A stretch of 64,000 nucleotides of DNA from Salinimicrobium catena (GTDB lineage: Bacteria > Bacteroidota > Bacteroidia > Flavobacteriales > Flavobacteriaceae), in contig NZ_FNGG01000003.1 of assembly GCF_900102915.1 (NCBI RefSeq), positions 182,295 to 246,294 of the forward strand, in the 5' to 3' direction. The translations under genes and the position numbers were made by a program. The notes under the pieces were generated by a model. It made no database searches. It had not been told where the DNA came from and saw nothing but the letters and a program-made list of their open reading frames with translations. Below, one piece after another: positions 8,596 to 15,875 of this stretch; within the stretch, counting starts at the first letter, position 1; the number at the start of each line of letters is the position of its first letter.

Positions 8596-9199
8596 AAAAG
8601 AACATTGGAACAAGGTTTATGAGAACAAAAAACCAACCGAGGTAAGCTGGTATGAGCCCATGCCCGAAACCTCCCTGGATTACATCGCGGAATGCAAATT
8701 GGAGAAGGATGCCGCGATCATTGATATTGGCGGGGGAGACAGTTTTCTTGCTGAGTTCCTCATTGGTAAGGGCTACACAGATATCACGGTGGTGGATATT
8801 TCTGAAAATGCCCTCATTCGGGCCAAAGAAAGGCTGGGAGAAAAAGCGGGTGACATCACCTGGATCGTGGCCGATGCGGCAGAATTCGAGCCTCAAAGGC
8901 AATATGATCTGTGGCATGATCGTGCGGCTTTTCATTTTCTTACTGAAGATGCACAGGTGAAAAAATACCTGCAGAATGTGAAGCAGGCTGTAAAACCAGG
9001 AGGTTTTGTGGTGATGGGTACCTTTTCGGAAAACGGGCCGACCAAATGCAGCGGTATTGAAATAAGACAGTACTCAATAAAGCAAATGCAGGATCTTTTC
9101 GCTGACGGGTTCACTGCCATGAACTGCAAGAATTTGGATCACAACACACCTTCGGGAGGAACGCAAAATTTCACGTTTTGCAGTTTCAAAAGAGACTAG
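8585..9199 (+). CDS. class I SAM-dependent methyltransferase
   Basis: The 204-aa protein has a Rossmann-type methyltransferase fold. The SAM-binding motif I is AAIIDIGGGDSFLAEFL, motif II includes ITVVDISENALIRAKERL, and LWHDRAAFHFLTE is the typical motif after the acidic loop. It begins EHWNKVYENKKPTEVSWYEP, a form common in small bacterial methyltransferases of unknown substrate. Its start codon lies within the end of the metallo-hydrolase gene, indicating coupled translation. The next gene is a second, different methyltransferase. Confidence 0.85.
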   Translation: MEDRKEHWNKVYENKKPTEVSWYEPMPETSLDYIAECKLEKDAAIIDIGGGDSFLAEFLIGKGYTDITVVDISENALIRAKERLGEKAGDITWIVADAAEFEPQRQYDLWHDRAAFHFLTEDAQVKKYLQNVKQAVKPGGFVVMGTFSENGPTKCSGIEIRQYSIKQMQDLFADGFTAMNCKNLDHNTPSGGTQNFTFCSFKRD

Positions 9200-9225
9200 T
9201 TTCAGAAATAAACAGGAAATAGAAT

Positions 9226-9837
9226 ATGAAAGAATTTTGGGATAAACGCTTTAGTGCGGAAGAGTATGTGTATGGCGAAGAGCCGAATGAGTATTTAAGA
9301 TCGCGCCTTTTGGAACTTTATCCCGGCGAGATCATGTTCGCTGCCGAAGGAGAAGGCCGCAACGCGGTTTACGCTGCACAGGAATCCTGGAAAGTTACCG
9401 CATTCGATCAAAGCCGGGAGGGAAAGAAAAAGGCTATGAAGCTTGCCGAAAAGAACAAGGTGGAGATAGATTACCGGGTGGGTGATCTTCCCGACCTCGG
9501 TTACGACAAAGATGAAGTGGACGTTATAGCTTTGATCTATGCCCATTTTTCTCCGGAACTTAGGGCGGATTACCACAAGCTGCTCCTCTCGTACCTTCGG
9601 CGGGACGGGCTGGTCATCTTTGAAGGTTTCAGCAAAAAGCATCCTGTCTATCAGAAGCAAAATCCACAGGTGGGAGGTCCTAAAGATGAAGCCCTCCTTT
9701 TTTCAATGGAGGAGATCAAAAAAGACTTTGGAGAACTGAATTTTTTAGAGCTGTACGAGGCAGAGGTCGATCTTGATGAAGGGGAGTTCCATAAAGGGCA
9801 AGGCTCTGTAATCAGGTTTGTAGCCCAGAAGAAATAA
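9226..9837 (+). CDS. class I SAM-dependent methyltransferase (TehB/TPMT-like)
   Basis: The 203-aa protein begins FWDKRFSAEEYVYGEEPNEY, which is typical of a widespread small methyltransferase group often compared with TehB or thiopurine methyltransferases. The SAM site appears as IMFAAEGEGRNAVYAAQESW followed by FDQSREGKKKA. TehB and TPMT-like enzymes act on Te, Se or S atoms, so a thiol or sulfide substrate would suit this operon (inference only). It is the last gene of the exporter-cydAB operon and is followed by a strong bidirectional terminator. Confidence 0.8.
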   Translation: MKEFWDKRFSAEEYVYGEEPNEYLRSRLLELYPGEIMFAAEGEGRNAVYAAQESWKVTAFDQSREGKKKAMKLAEKNKVEIDYRVGDLPDLGYDKDEVDVIALIYAHFSPELRADYHKLLLSYLRRDGLVIFEGFSKKHPVYQKQNPQVGGPKDEALLFSMEEIKKDFGELNFLELYEAEVDLDEGEFHKGQGSVIRFVAQKK

Positions 9838-9840
9838 AAA

Positions 9841-9873
9841 GAAACCTGCAGAAAACTAAGCCCTGCAGGTTTC
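9841..9873. terminator. bidirectional terminator between convergent operons
   Basis: GAAACCTGCAG pairs with CTGCAGGTTTC around an 11-nt loop. An A-rich tract precedes it. It separates the cydAB operon from the convergent dsbD gene. Confidence 0.8.
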
Positions 9874-9910
9874 AACATTCAACCACGAAGAAATTAATCT
9901 TAAATGTCTT

Positions 9911-11962
9911 TTAGAGGATCAGGTTATTCTTTACCTCATTGTTTTCCTCATAGCGCTCTATTCCTGTATCTAGGAAATCCACGAATCCCTGAACATCGAG
10001 ATCGTAAGCGCGGGGAGGGGAAAGCAGCTCCTCGTTGGCCCCTACAAGAGTATAATACGGCTGGGCATTGGCATTCAGCTTCTGTATCATAAAATCCATG
10101 TTCTGCTTTCCGATGCTCTTTTTGACCTTGCCGTCATAAACCGAGGTATACCATTCTTCTCTGGGTAATTCGGTCTTCTCATCCACATACATGGCTACCA
10201 CAATGTAGTCTTCCCTTAGCCTTTTCAGGACGGCAGGATCGCTCCAAACCGCGGCTTCCATTTCCCGGCAATTGACGCAGCCGTGACCGGTAAAATCAAT
10301 AAAGAGCGGCTTGTTTTCCTTTTTAGCGCAGGCCAGGGCCTGTTCATAGTCAAAATAGCCTTTGAGTCCGTGAGGCAGCTCCAGCATGTCATCATACTTG
10401 GGTTTTTCGCAGCCTTCGGCCAGTTTGGTTTCTTCCGCAGGGGCATCAGATCCCAGCAATTGAAAATCATGGGTGCTCATGGGAGGAAGATAACCTGCAA
10501 GGGCCTTCAAAGGAGCTCCGAACAACCCGGGAATGAGGTAGACCACAAAACTGAAAACCAGCACCGCCATCAATAGTCGGGAAATTGAGGTGCTTTCAGC
10601 TTTTTGTTCATGCGGAAAAACGATCTTTCCAAGCAGGTAAAAACCAAGCAGGGTAAAGATGACTATCCACAGGGCCAGGTAAATTTCACGGTCAAGCAGG
10701 TTCCAGTGGTAGACCTGGTCTACCATGCTCAAAAACTTCAGGGCAAGGGCGAGTTCCAGGAATCCCAGCACCACCTTTACCGTGTTGAGCCAGCCACCAC
10801 TTTTTGGCAGCGAACTCAGCCATCCGGGAAAGATCGCGAACAATGTGAACGGAATAGCAAAAGCGGTTGAGAAGCCAAGCATTCCAATCAGTGGCTTGAT
10901 GGCCTGTCCGCTGGCCGCTCCCAAAAGAATGGTTCCCGCGATGGGACCCGTACAACTGAAGCCAACCAGCACCAGGGTAAAGGCCATGAAAAAGATTCCG
11001 GCTAAACCTCCTTTATTGGCCTGGCTGTCTATGTTATTCACGAAATTGTTAGGCAGTCTTATTTCGAACAGGCCAAAGAAGGAAAGCGCGAACAGCACAA
11101 AAATGGCAAAGAACAGCAGGTTTGGAAGCCAGTGCGTACTCAGAAAGTTTGCGAATCCGGCGCCAAAGATCAGCGCGAAAACAGTTCCTATAAGGGTATA
11201 GATCCCGATAATGGAAAGTCCGTAGATGATCGCGTTCATGATCCCTCGCGAACGGCTCCTGCTTGACTTGGTGAAAAAGGTCACGGTCATCGGGATCATT
11301 GGGAACACGCATGGCGTGAGCAATGCCGCCAGTCCTGCGCCAAAGGAGATCAGGAAAAAAGTGAGTAAAGCTGTCCAGCCTTTTTCCTCCTCCACCGGCT
11401 CGAAAGAGTTGGTGAAAGGCTCCAGTTCCTTTACCGGCGGTTCTGAAGAAGAGGAATTGCTATTGTTATCGGCCACAGCTCCTGCTTCTGCCTTTTCACC
11501 TGAAAGATCAACCGTAAAATCTGATTCATAGGGAATACACTGCCCGGTCACATCTGAACAGATCTGGTAGGACATGCTCCCTTTGATCACAGGATCTTCC
11601 CCGGTGATCTTCAGTTTTTGTTTAAAATGAGCCTTTTTGGTGAAGTAGGTATACTCGCCTCCCCACAGATCATCGTATTTCTCTTTCGGATCCACGGGTT
11701 CCAGTTGTCCTGAAGGCTCGTACTTGTCAGACCCTTCAAAACTGATCTCTGTAAGCATCGGCCCCAGGTCAGGATCAAAATCGCTGGAATACATGTACCA
11801 GTCTTCGGGAATATTGGCTGTCAAAGTGAGGATAAGTTCATCTCCCGCTACGGCCTCTGTTTTGTCTGCGCTTACCTGCCACTCCGGTGCTTCCATCACC
11901 TGCGCCGCAAGCGGGTGCAAAGAGAACAGGCAGAGAAGCAGTAACAAATATGTTCTTCTCAT
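9911..11962 (-). CDS. dsbD: thiol:disulfide interchange protein DsbD
   Basis: The 683-aa protein carries electrons across the inner membrane from cytoplasmic thioredoxin to periplasmic thiol proteins. Its layout matches DsbD: a signal peptide ending near HPLAAQ, an N-terminal periplasmic domain, an eight-helix membrane domain with the paired cysteines of TPCVFPM and FSCTGP, and a C-terminal thioredoxin domain with CVNC in GHGCVNCREMEAAVW. It lies downstream of tlpA in the DoxX/DsrE/TlpA operon, separated by 66 bp that hold a hairpin, so its expression may be partly attenuated. The likely partner is the neighbouring TlpA protein. Confidence 0.93.
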   Translation of the reverse strand: MRRTYLLLLLCLFSLHPLAAQVMEAPEWQVSADKTEAVAGDELILTLTANIPEDWYMYSSDFDPDLGPMLTEISFEGSDKYEPSGQLEPVDPKEKYDDLWGGEYTYFTKKAHFKQKLKITGEDPVIKGSMSYQICSDVTGQCIPYESDFTVDLSGEKAEAGAVADNNSNSSSSEPPVKELEPFTNSFEPVEEEKGWTALLTFFLISFGAGLAALLTPCVFPMIPMTVTFFTKSSRSRSRGIMNAIIYGLSIIGIYTLIGTVFALIFGAGFANFLSTHWLPNLLFFAIFVLFALSFFGLFEIRLPNNFVNNIDSQANKGGLAGIFFMAFTLVLVGFSCTGPIAGTILLGAASGQAIKPLIGMLGFSTAFAIPFTLFAIFPGWLSSLPKSGGWLNTVKVVLGFLELALALKFLSMVDQVYHWNLLDREIYLALWIVIFTLLGFYLLGKIVFPHEQKAESTSISRLLMAVLVFSFVVYLIPGLFGAPLKALAGYLPPMSTHDFQLLGSDAPAEETKLAEGCEKPKYDDMLELPHGLKGYFDYEQALACAKKENKPLFIDFTGHGCVNCREMEAAVWSDPAVLKRLREDYIVVAMYVDEKTELPREEWYTSVYDGKVKKSIGKQNMDFMIQKLNANAQPYYTLVGANEELLSPPRAYDLDVQGFVDFLDTGIERYEENNEVKNNLIL

Positions 11963-11988
11963 AAATTCTTTTTTAGATAGATTGGAAA

Positions 11989-12023
11989 AACAGCTGCCAA
12001 AAAGGGCTTTTTTGACAGCTGTT
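11989..12023 (-). terminator. hairpin between tlpA-like gene and dsbD (attenuator or terminator)
   Basis: Read on the minus strand, AACAGCTG pairs with CAGCTGTT, extended inward by a CAAAAA/TTTTTG stem and followed by a T-run. It lies inside an otherwise co-directional operon, so it may reduce dsbD transcription rather than end it. Confidence 0.6.
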
Positions 12024-12028
12024 ATCTT

Positions 12029-12622
12029 TTATTGCAGCTCCTTAAGGAATTGTTTGAAATCCTTGGTATCAAAGTCTCCCATACCCAGGTGAGTAAGAGC
12101 CAGGTTACCATCGGCATCTATCACATAGGTGGTGGGAATGCTGCGGGTGGCATACATCTGCGGAACTGGTCCCGCTGCCCTGTAGATCTCGAATTCATAG
12201 CCTTTGTTGGCCTTGAATTTCTTGGCTTTTTCGAACTTTTGATCTACAGAAAGCATAATGAATTCCACATTGTCATCCTTCACTTCCTGGTAAAGATTAT
12301 GGATTCCAGGCATTTCCGCGATACATGGAGGGCACCAGGTTGCCCAGAAGTTGAGGAAGATCACCTTGCCTTCAAACTGCTTCATGTTTACCTTCTCTCC
12401 TTTGGAATTGACCAGGTTGAGGTCCAGCACTGCACCTTTGGATGGTGTGGCGGCAGCGATCTCAGCTTTTTCTTCCGTATCCGGGTTCATAAGGCCCGTG
12501 GCCAGTATTCCTCGCTGCAAAAATCCGAAGACCTCGGTGTGAAGCCCTGTTACAAAGAGGGTGATAAATACCGCGCCTATAATTCCGTATTCTATTAAAT
12601 TCTTTTTCAATCTTTTATTCAT
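12029..12622 (-). CDS. TlpA family membrane-anchored thiol-disulfide reductase
   Basis: The 197-aa protein has an N-terminal membrane anchor (residues 10-33) and a periplasmic thioredoxin-like domain with the redox motif WATWCPPCIAEM. The cis-proline region ATRSIPTTYVIDADG is intact. TlpA/ResA-like proteins reduce disulfides in exported proteins, including apocytochromes, and take electrons from DsbD, which is encoded next. It lies 21 bp downstream of the DsrE-like gene in the same operon. The whole operon has a GTrAy-N4-GTTAC box at its head. Confidence 0.9.
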   Translation of the reverse strand: MNKRLKKNLIEYGIIGAVFITLFVTGLHTEVFGFLQRGILATGLMNPDTEEKAEIAAATPSKGAVLDLNLVNSKGEKVNMKQFEGKVIFLNFWATWCPPCIAEMPGIHNLYQEVKDDNVEFIMLSVDQKFEKAKKFKANKGYEFEIYRAAGPVPQMYATRSIPTTYVIDADGNLALTHLGMGDFDTKDFKQFLKELQ

Positions 12623-12643
12623 GATAATTGGTTTAGGTGGTGA

Positions 12644-13072
12644 TTAAAGTTCGATGCTTAGGTAGCCTTTCTTCTGAAGCTCGAAATTGTGGAGAATTCC
12701 GTTTTCCACGACTCTTAGTGCTTCAGGTAAAGCAGCTCTGTCCACGCCGAACTTCTTCAGGGAAAATCCGCAGGCATTGATGGTCACTCCCGCATTTTCC
12801 GCGCTTTTTAGAAAGTTGCTCATGGTCTCTTTATTGCTTAGGTCCTGCACGGCCTTTCCACAGACGACTACCTGGAAATCCCCGAAATTGTCGCCATCCT
12901 GCACGGCAAGTTCTTCCGCGGCCAGGATGATGGGTTTCAATTGCTGAACATTTCTTGTTAGTACTACATAATTTACGTCGTCCGCATGTTTTTCATGGGC
13001 ATTCTGTGCCTGTACAGGGTTAGTGAATAGACTAAGGACGATAGCGAAACTCGCTAATAGGATATTTTTCAT
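12644..13072 (-). CDS. secreted DsrE family protein
   Basis: The 142-aa protein has a signal peptide (MKNILLASFAIVLSLF, cleavage near QAQ) and a DsrE-like fold. Two cysteines are visible: VVVCGKAV, and the conserved TINACGFSLKKFG, whose Cys corresponds to the sulfur-carrying position in DsrE/DsrF-like proteins. Sulfur transfer or sulfide chemistry in the periplasm is plausible. An open frame extends to 13132, but the ATG at 13072 starts a clean signal peptide and is 4 bp after the DoxX stop, so it is preferred. Confidence 0.85.
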   Translation of the reverse strand: MKNILLASFAIVLSLFTNPVQAQNAHEKHADDVNYVVLTRNVQQLKPIILAAEELAVQDGDNFGDFQVVVCGKAVQDLSNKETMSNFLKSAENAGVTINACGFSLKKFGVDRAALPEALRVVENGILHNFELQKKGYLSIEL

Positions 13073-13076
13073 TTTG

Positions 13077-13478
13077 TTACTGTTTTTTTGAATTATTAGA
13101 ATCATTGATGATAAAAAAGGTGAGGCCGCCAAGGATGGCGATGTTCTTGAAAAGCGGCCCTAATGTGGTGATCTGTCCTACCTGCACCGTAAGGGTAATG
13201 GGGATCAAAACAGACATAAGAATGGCGGCTGCCCAGCGGGTCTTGTACCCTGCGAGCAAGCCTAAGCCTGCAATGAACATCACGATCCCGGAGGCGATGA
13301 CCAGTAGTTTTGGTTCCCCAAAGAAGTAGGCGATTCCTTTGAATCTCGCCTGATCTATACGTTGCACAGTCTTATCTACCTTGATGATATGGCTGAAACT
13401 GGCAACTAAAAAAATTCCGCTTAACATCATTCGGAAGATCTGGACCGAACGACGAGTCACTTCAATTTTTGTTGACAT
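13077..13478 (-). CDS. DoxX family membrane protein
   Basis: The 133-aa protein has four predicted membrane helices: residues about 12-32, 57-77, 81-101 and 108-126. LVIASGIVMFIAGLGLLAGYKTRWAAAIL is the DoxX/DoxD core. DoxD is part of a thiosulfate:quinone oxidoreductase in Acidianus, and other DoxX-family proteins support thiol redox systems; no catalytic residues can be named. Its neighbours (DsrE, TlpA, DsbD) favour a role in membrane thiol or sulfur oxidation-reduction. It follows the first gene of the operon by 102 bp. Confidence 0.8.
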   Translation of the reverse strand: MSTKIEVTRRSVQIFRMMLSGIFLVASFSHIIKVDKTVQRIDQARFKGIAYFFGEPKLLVIASGIVMFIAGLGLLAGYKTRWAAAILMSVLIPITLTVQVGQITTLGPLFKNIAILGGLTFFIINDSNNSKKQ

Positions 13479-13580
13479 TAAAAAGTTAAATAAGAGAATT
13501 AATAATGGTCGGGTTGAGTGCAGGTCACAGAAGTGCTGCAGGTTGAAAACCCGGCGATATTTAGATAAGTGGAAGGAAGA

Positions 13581-13925
13581 TCAGACTTTGGGGGGCGGGT
13601 AGAACTTGTCCCGGGGGGTGCGAAACAGGCCCGGAGTCTGATAAGAATATTCTCTGAAGTTGTCCTCATTCAAAGCCACCGCCCATTCGGCAATGGTCTG
13701 GTCAAAGACCGTGTGACATAAAAATTCCATTTCCAGCCCCTGGTTCAGGGAAGCAGGAGCAATGTCTTCTTTAGCAGTTTTTAGCTGTGGTTTGGAGCAC
13801 ATCTTATTTACCATGGTCACTCCCTTAGACTCAAGGAATGTCCCGTAGAATTTAGCATCCATAGTCAGGAGTTTTCCGAGGAAAATGACCACCAGCGTCA
13901 GCGCTATGTAATTTTTTAACTGCAT
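13581..13925 (-). CDS. hypothetical protein with N-terminal membrane segment, 114 aa
   Basis: I do not recognise the family. An N-terminal hydrophobic segment (ALTLVVIFLGKLLTM, residues 8-22) acts as signal or anchor. The exported part has two cysteines, NKMCSKPQ and EFLCHTVF, and a proline-rich tail ending PPPKV. The pattern resembles small metal- or redox-linked exported proteins of Bacteroidetes but does not match the HYC_CC_PP signature. It is the first gene of the DoxX-DsrE-TlpA-DsbD operon. Its promoter -7 element ends only 8 bp before the ATG, so the mRNA is probably almost leaderless. Confidence 0.75.
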   Translation of the reverse strand: MQLKNYIALTLVVIFLGKLLTMDAKFYGTFLESKGVTMVNKMCSKPQLKTAKEDIAPASLNQGLEMEFLCHTVFDQTIAEWAVALNEDNFREYSYQTPGLFRTPRDKFYPPPKV

Positions 13926-13933
13926 TAAGAAAA

Positions 13934-13977
13934 CAAATATAGGAATGTAGATGAGATGATTGTGTGACTTTTGTTAC
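13934..13977 (-). promoter_or_regulatory. GTrAy-N4-GTTAC box and -7 element of the DoxX/DsrE/TlpA/DsbD operon
   Basis: GTGACTTTTGTTAC at 13964-13977 is centred 36.5 bp from the end of a perfect minus-strand TATATTTG (plus-strand 13934-13941). The spacing is the same as at the cydAB operon. The box lies in a divergent intergenic region but no matching -7 element exists on the plus side at that distance. Confidence 0.75.
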
Positions 13978-14059
13978 ATAACAGATTCGTTATTTTGGGG
14001 ATGAGGCTGTTTTTAGGTATTTTAGAGGTCTCAATGAAATCAATTCAAACCATATCAAT

Positions 14060-14374
14060 ATGAAAACCAAATTCTTTAGCACTGTTCTTGTAGCCACCCT
14101 ATTTTTCTTCTTCTCTTGTGGAGAAAGCACAGATGTAGTGGAGTCGGGAACTTATGAGGGCACCATCAAAGAAGTAGAGGCTTCTAAGACGGAGATCTAT
14201 GTGGAGACCGATGATGACAAGACCCTCGAACTTTACTTTACCGATCAAACCGAACTGACCCGTGATGGTTCAACAGTCGATTTTTCTGAACTGGAAGAAG
14301 GGATGAGAGTAGAAGTTGAAGTCAAGAAAGAAGGAAAACGGCTGGATCCTATTTCGGTCAAAGTGCTTGAATAA
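14060..14374 (+). CDS. small lipoprotein with OB-like domain
   Basis: The 104-aa protein begins with a lipoprotein signal peptide ending in FFFFSCGES, with Cys20 as the probable acylated residue. The rest, SGTYEGTIKEVEASKTEIYV to EEGMRVEVEVKKEGKRLDPI, has the alternating beta pattern of a small OB-type or DUF5666-like barrel. Function is unknown. It is followed 2 bp later by a DUF2231 membrane protein, so the pair are probably co-transcribed. It is divergent from the DoxX/DsrE operon. Confidence 0.75.
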   Translation: MKTKFFSTVLVATLFFFFSCGESTDVVESGTYEGTIKEVEASKTEIYVETDDDKTLELYFTDQTELTRDGSTVDFSELEEGMRVEVEVKKEGKRLDPISVKVLE

Positions 14375-14376
14375 AA

Positions 14377-14865
14377 ATGGAACAGGTACCCGATTTTTGG
14401 CGGACAGAGGTTTTTCACCCTCTGTCCGTTCATTTTCCTATCGCTTTACTGGTAGTTGCCTTCCTTTTCAAGATCATCGCCCTAAGATACAGGCGGGAGG
14501 TATGGGAAAGAGGAGGTAGTGTTCTTCTCGGGCTGGGGGTGATTGGAATTTGGGTGGCGATCTTCACCGGAAACCTGGCCGATGGGATTGTTTCCAGGAA
14601 GCTTTGCGATCCTACCGTACTCAAGGATCATGAGAATTATGCCTGGATCACCGCCTGGCTATTTACGGCAGGAGCCGCAATAGATTTTCTTAGATATATC
14701 AAACTTCCCCTTTTCAAAAGCCGGGTATTTCTCGTGGTGGTCCTCCTCATCCTTACAGGAGGTAATGCGCTGCTTACCTATGTGGGGCATCTTGGCGCCA
14801 CTTTGGTCTATCAACAGGCAGCCGGAGTCTATGTTCCTTCCGGCGACTGTGCAGAATTTGAATAA
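14377..14865 (+). CDS. DUF2231-type membrane protein
   Basis: The 162-aa protein has four predicted membrane helices and begins FHPLSVHFPIALLVVAFL, the HPxxVHFPIAL signature of DUF2231. It also contains DHENYAWITAWLFTAGAA and, near the end, TYVGHLGATLVYQQAAGV. The conserved His residues could hold haem, as suggested for related membrane proteins, but this is not shown. The gene lies 2 bp after the lipoprotein gene. The fatty-acid-hydroxylase operon with its own promoter starts about 100 bp downstream. Confidence 0.8.
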   Translation: MEQVPDFWRTEVFHPLSVHFPIALLVVAFLFKIIALRYRREVWERGGSVLLGLGVIGIWVAIFTGNLADGIVSRKLCDPTVLKDHENYAWITAWLFTAGAAIDFLRYIKLPLFKSRVFLVVVLLILTGGNALLTYVGHLGATLVYQQAAGVYVPSGDCAEFE

Positions 14866-14907
14866 AACCTGAGGCTAACTCGCTGTTTTTATTAATTTTA
14901 TGGGAGT

Positions 14908-14952
14908 GTAACTCTTGTTACGGCATATAGTGTATGAAAAACTATATTTTTG
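14908..14952 (+). promoter_or_regulatory. GTrAy-N4-GTTAC box and -7 element of the persulfide dioxygenase operon
   Basis: GTAACTCTTGTTAC at 14908-14921 is the most symmetric of the three boxes. TATTTTTG at 14945-14952 is a perfect TAnnTTTG element ending 37.5 bp from the box centre. Transcription would start near 14957, just before the TTG start at 14973. Confidence 0.78.
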
Positions 14953-14972
14953 CGTTCAAATTTTGAGAAGGA

Positions 14973-15854
14973 TTGAATAAGTACCTGAGAATAATTTCGG
15001 AGTCATTTACGGGGTATGCGAATTACCTGTTGGAAGAGGTCACCTCTCCTTCAATGACCAATTATTTTTACTGGTTGCTGGGCTTGTCGCTCCTGGTGTG
15101 GATGCTGGAGATCCTCCTGCCCTGGAGAAAAGATCAGAAGATCTTTAGAAAGGGATTTTGGCTGGACAGCTTCTATATATTGTTTAACTTTTTCCTTTTT
15201 GCGTTGATAGGCTACAATGCCTTGTCTAATGTGGGAGTGGAGTTGTTCAATGACTTTCTGCTCATTTTTGGAGTAGAGAACATCGTGGCGATTGAAGTGC
15301 AGGACCTGCCGGGTTGGGTGCAGTTGACCATTATGTTCGTGGTAGCCGATTTCATTCAGTGGAACGTTCACCGGCAGCTGCATAAAAGAGCGTGGCTGTG
15401 GGAGTTTCACAAGGTGCATCATTCGGTCAAGGAAATGGGTTTTGCAGCGCAGTTTAGGTTCCATTTCATGGAGACCATTATTTACAAGACGGTGCAGTAC
15501 ATTCCTTTGGCCATGATAGGTTTTGGAATTCAGGAGTTCTTTGTGGTGCATATGTTCACTGTTTTGCTGGGGCATATCAATCACGCCAATGTGGGCTGGA
15601 GCTACGGAAAACTCGGTTACCTGTTCAATAACCCGAAAATGCACATCTGGCACCATGCTAAAGAGCTGCCAGAGGAGCATCCTGCGGGAATGAACTTCGG
15701 TCTGAGCCTTAGCATCTGGGATCATTTGTTCCAAACAGCCTACCTTCCGCAGAACGGGCAGGATATAGAACTAGGCTTTGAAGGAGATGAGAATTATCCT
15801 GAAGCCTTTACCAAACAGCTGGTCATTCCTTTTCAGAATAACAGAAAAAGATAA
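14973..15854 (+). CDS. sterol desaturase / fatty acid hydroxylase superfamily protein
   Basis: The 293-aa membrane protein belongs to the di-iron hydroxylase/desaturase superfamily. The histidine motifs are HRQLH, FHKVHHSVKEM, GHINHANVG and IWHHAKEL, which hold two irons and activate O2. Substrates in bacteria are lipids or hopanoid-like compounds; none can be assigned. The start is a TTG at 14973, about 16 nt after the inferred transcription start. The next in-frame ATG is at 15054 and would remove a conserved-looking N-terminus. It heads the operon with the persulfide dioxygenase-like gene. Confidence 0.85.
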   Translation: MNKYLRIISESFTGYANYLLEEVTSPSMTNYFYWLLGLSLLVWMLEILLPWRKDQKIFRKGFWLDSFYILFNFFLFALIGYNALSNVGVELFNDFLLIFGVENIVAIEVQDLPGWVQLTIMFVVADFIQWNVHRQLHKRAWLWEFHKVHHSVKEMGFAAQFRFHFMETIIYKTVQYIPLAMIGFGIQEFFVVHMFTVLLGHINHANVGWSYGKLGYLFNNPKMHIWHHAKELPEEHPAGMNFGLSLSIWDHLFQTAYLPQNGQDIELGFEGDENYPEAFTKQLVIPFQNNRKR

Positions 15855-15875
15855 ACAGAACTAAAACAAGAGATC

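Noticed and set aside
15051-15734. 227-codon open frame on the minus strand
   Set aside because: It is the complement of the hydroxylase gene, whose histidine motifs are convincing.
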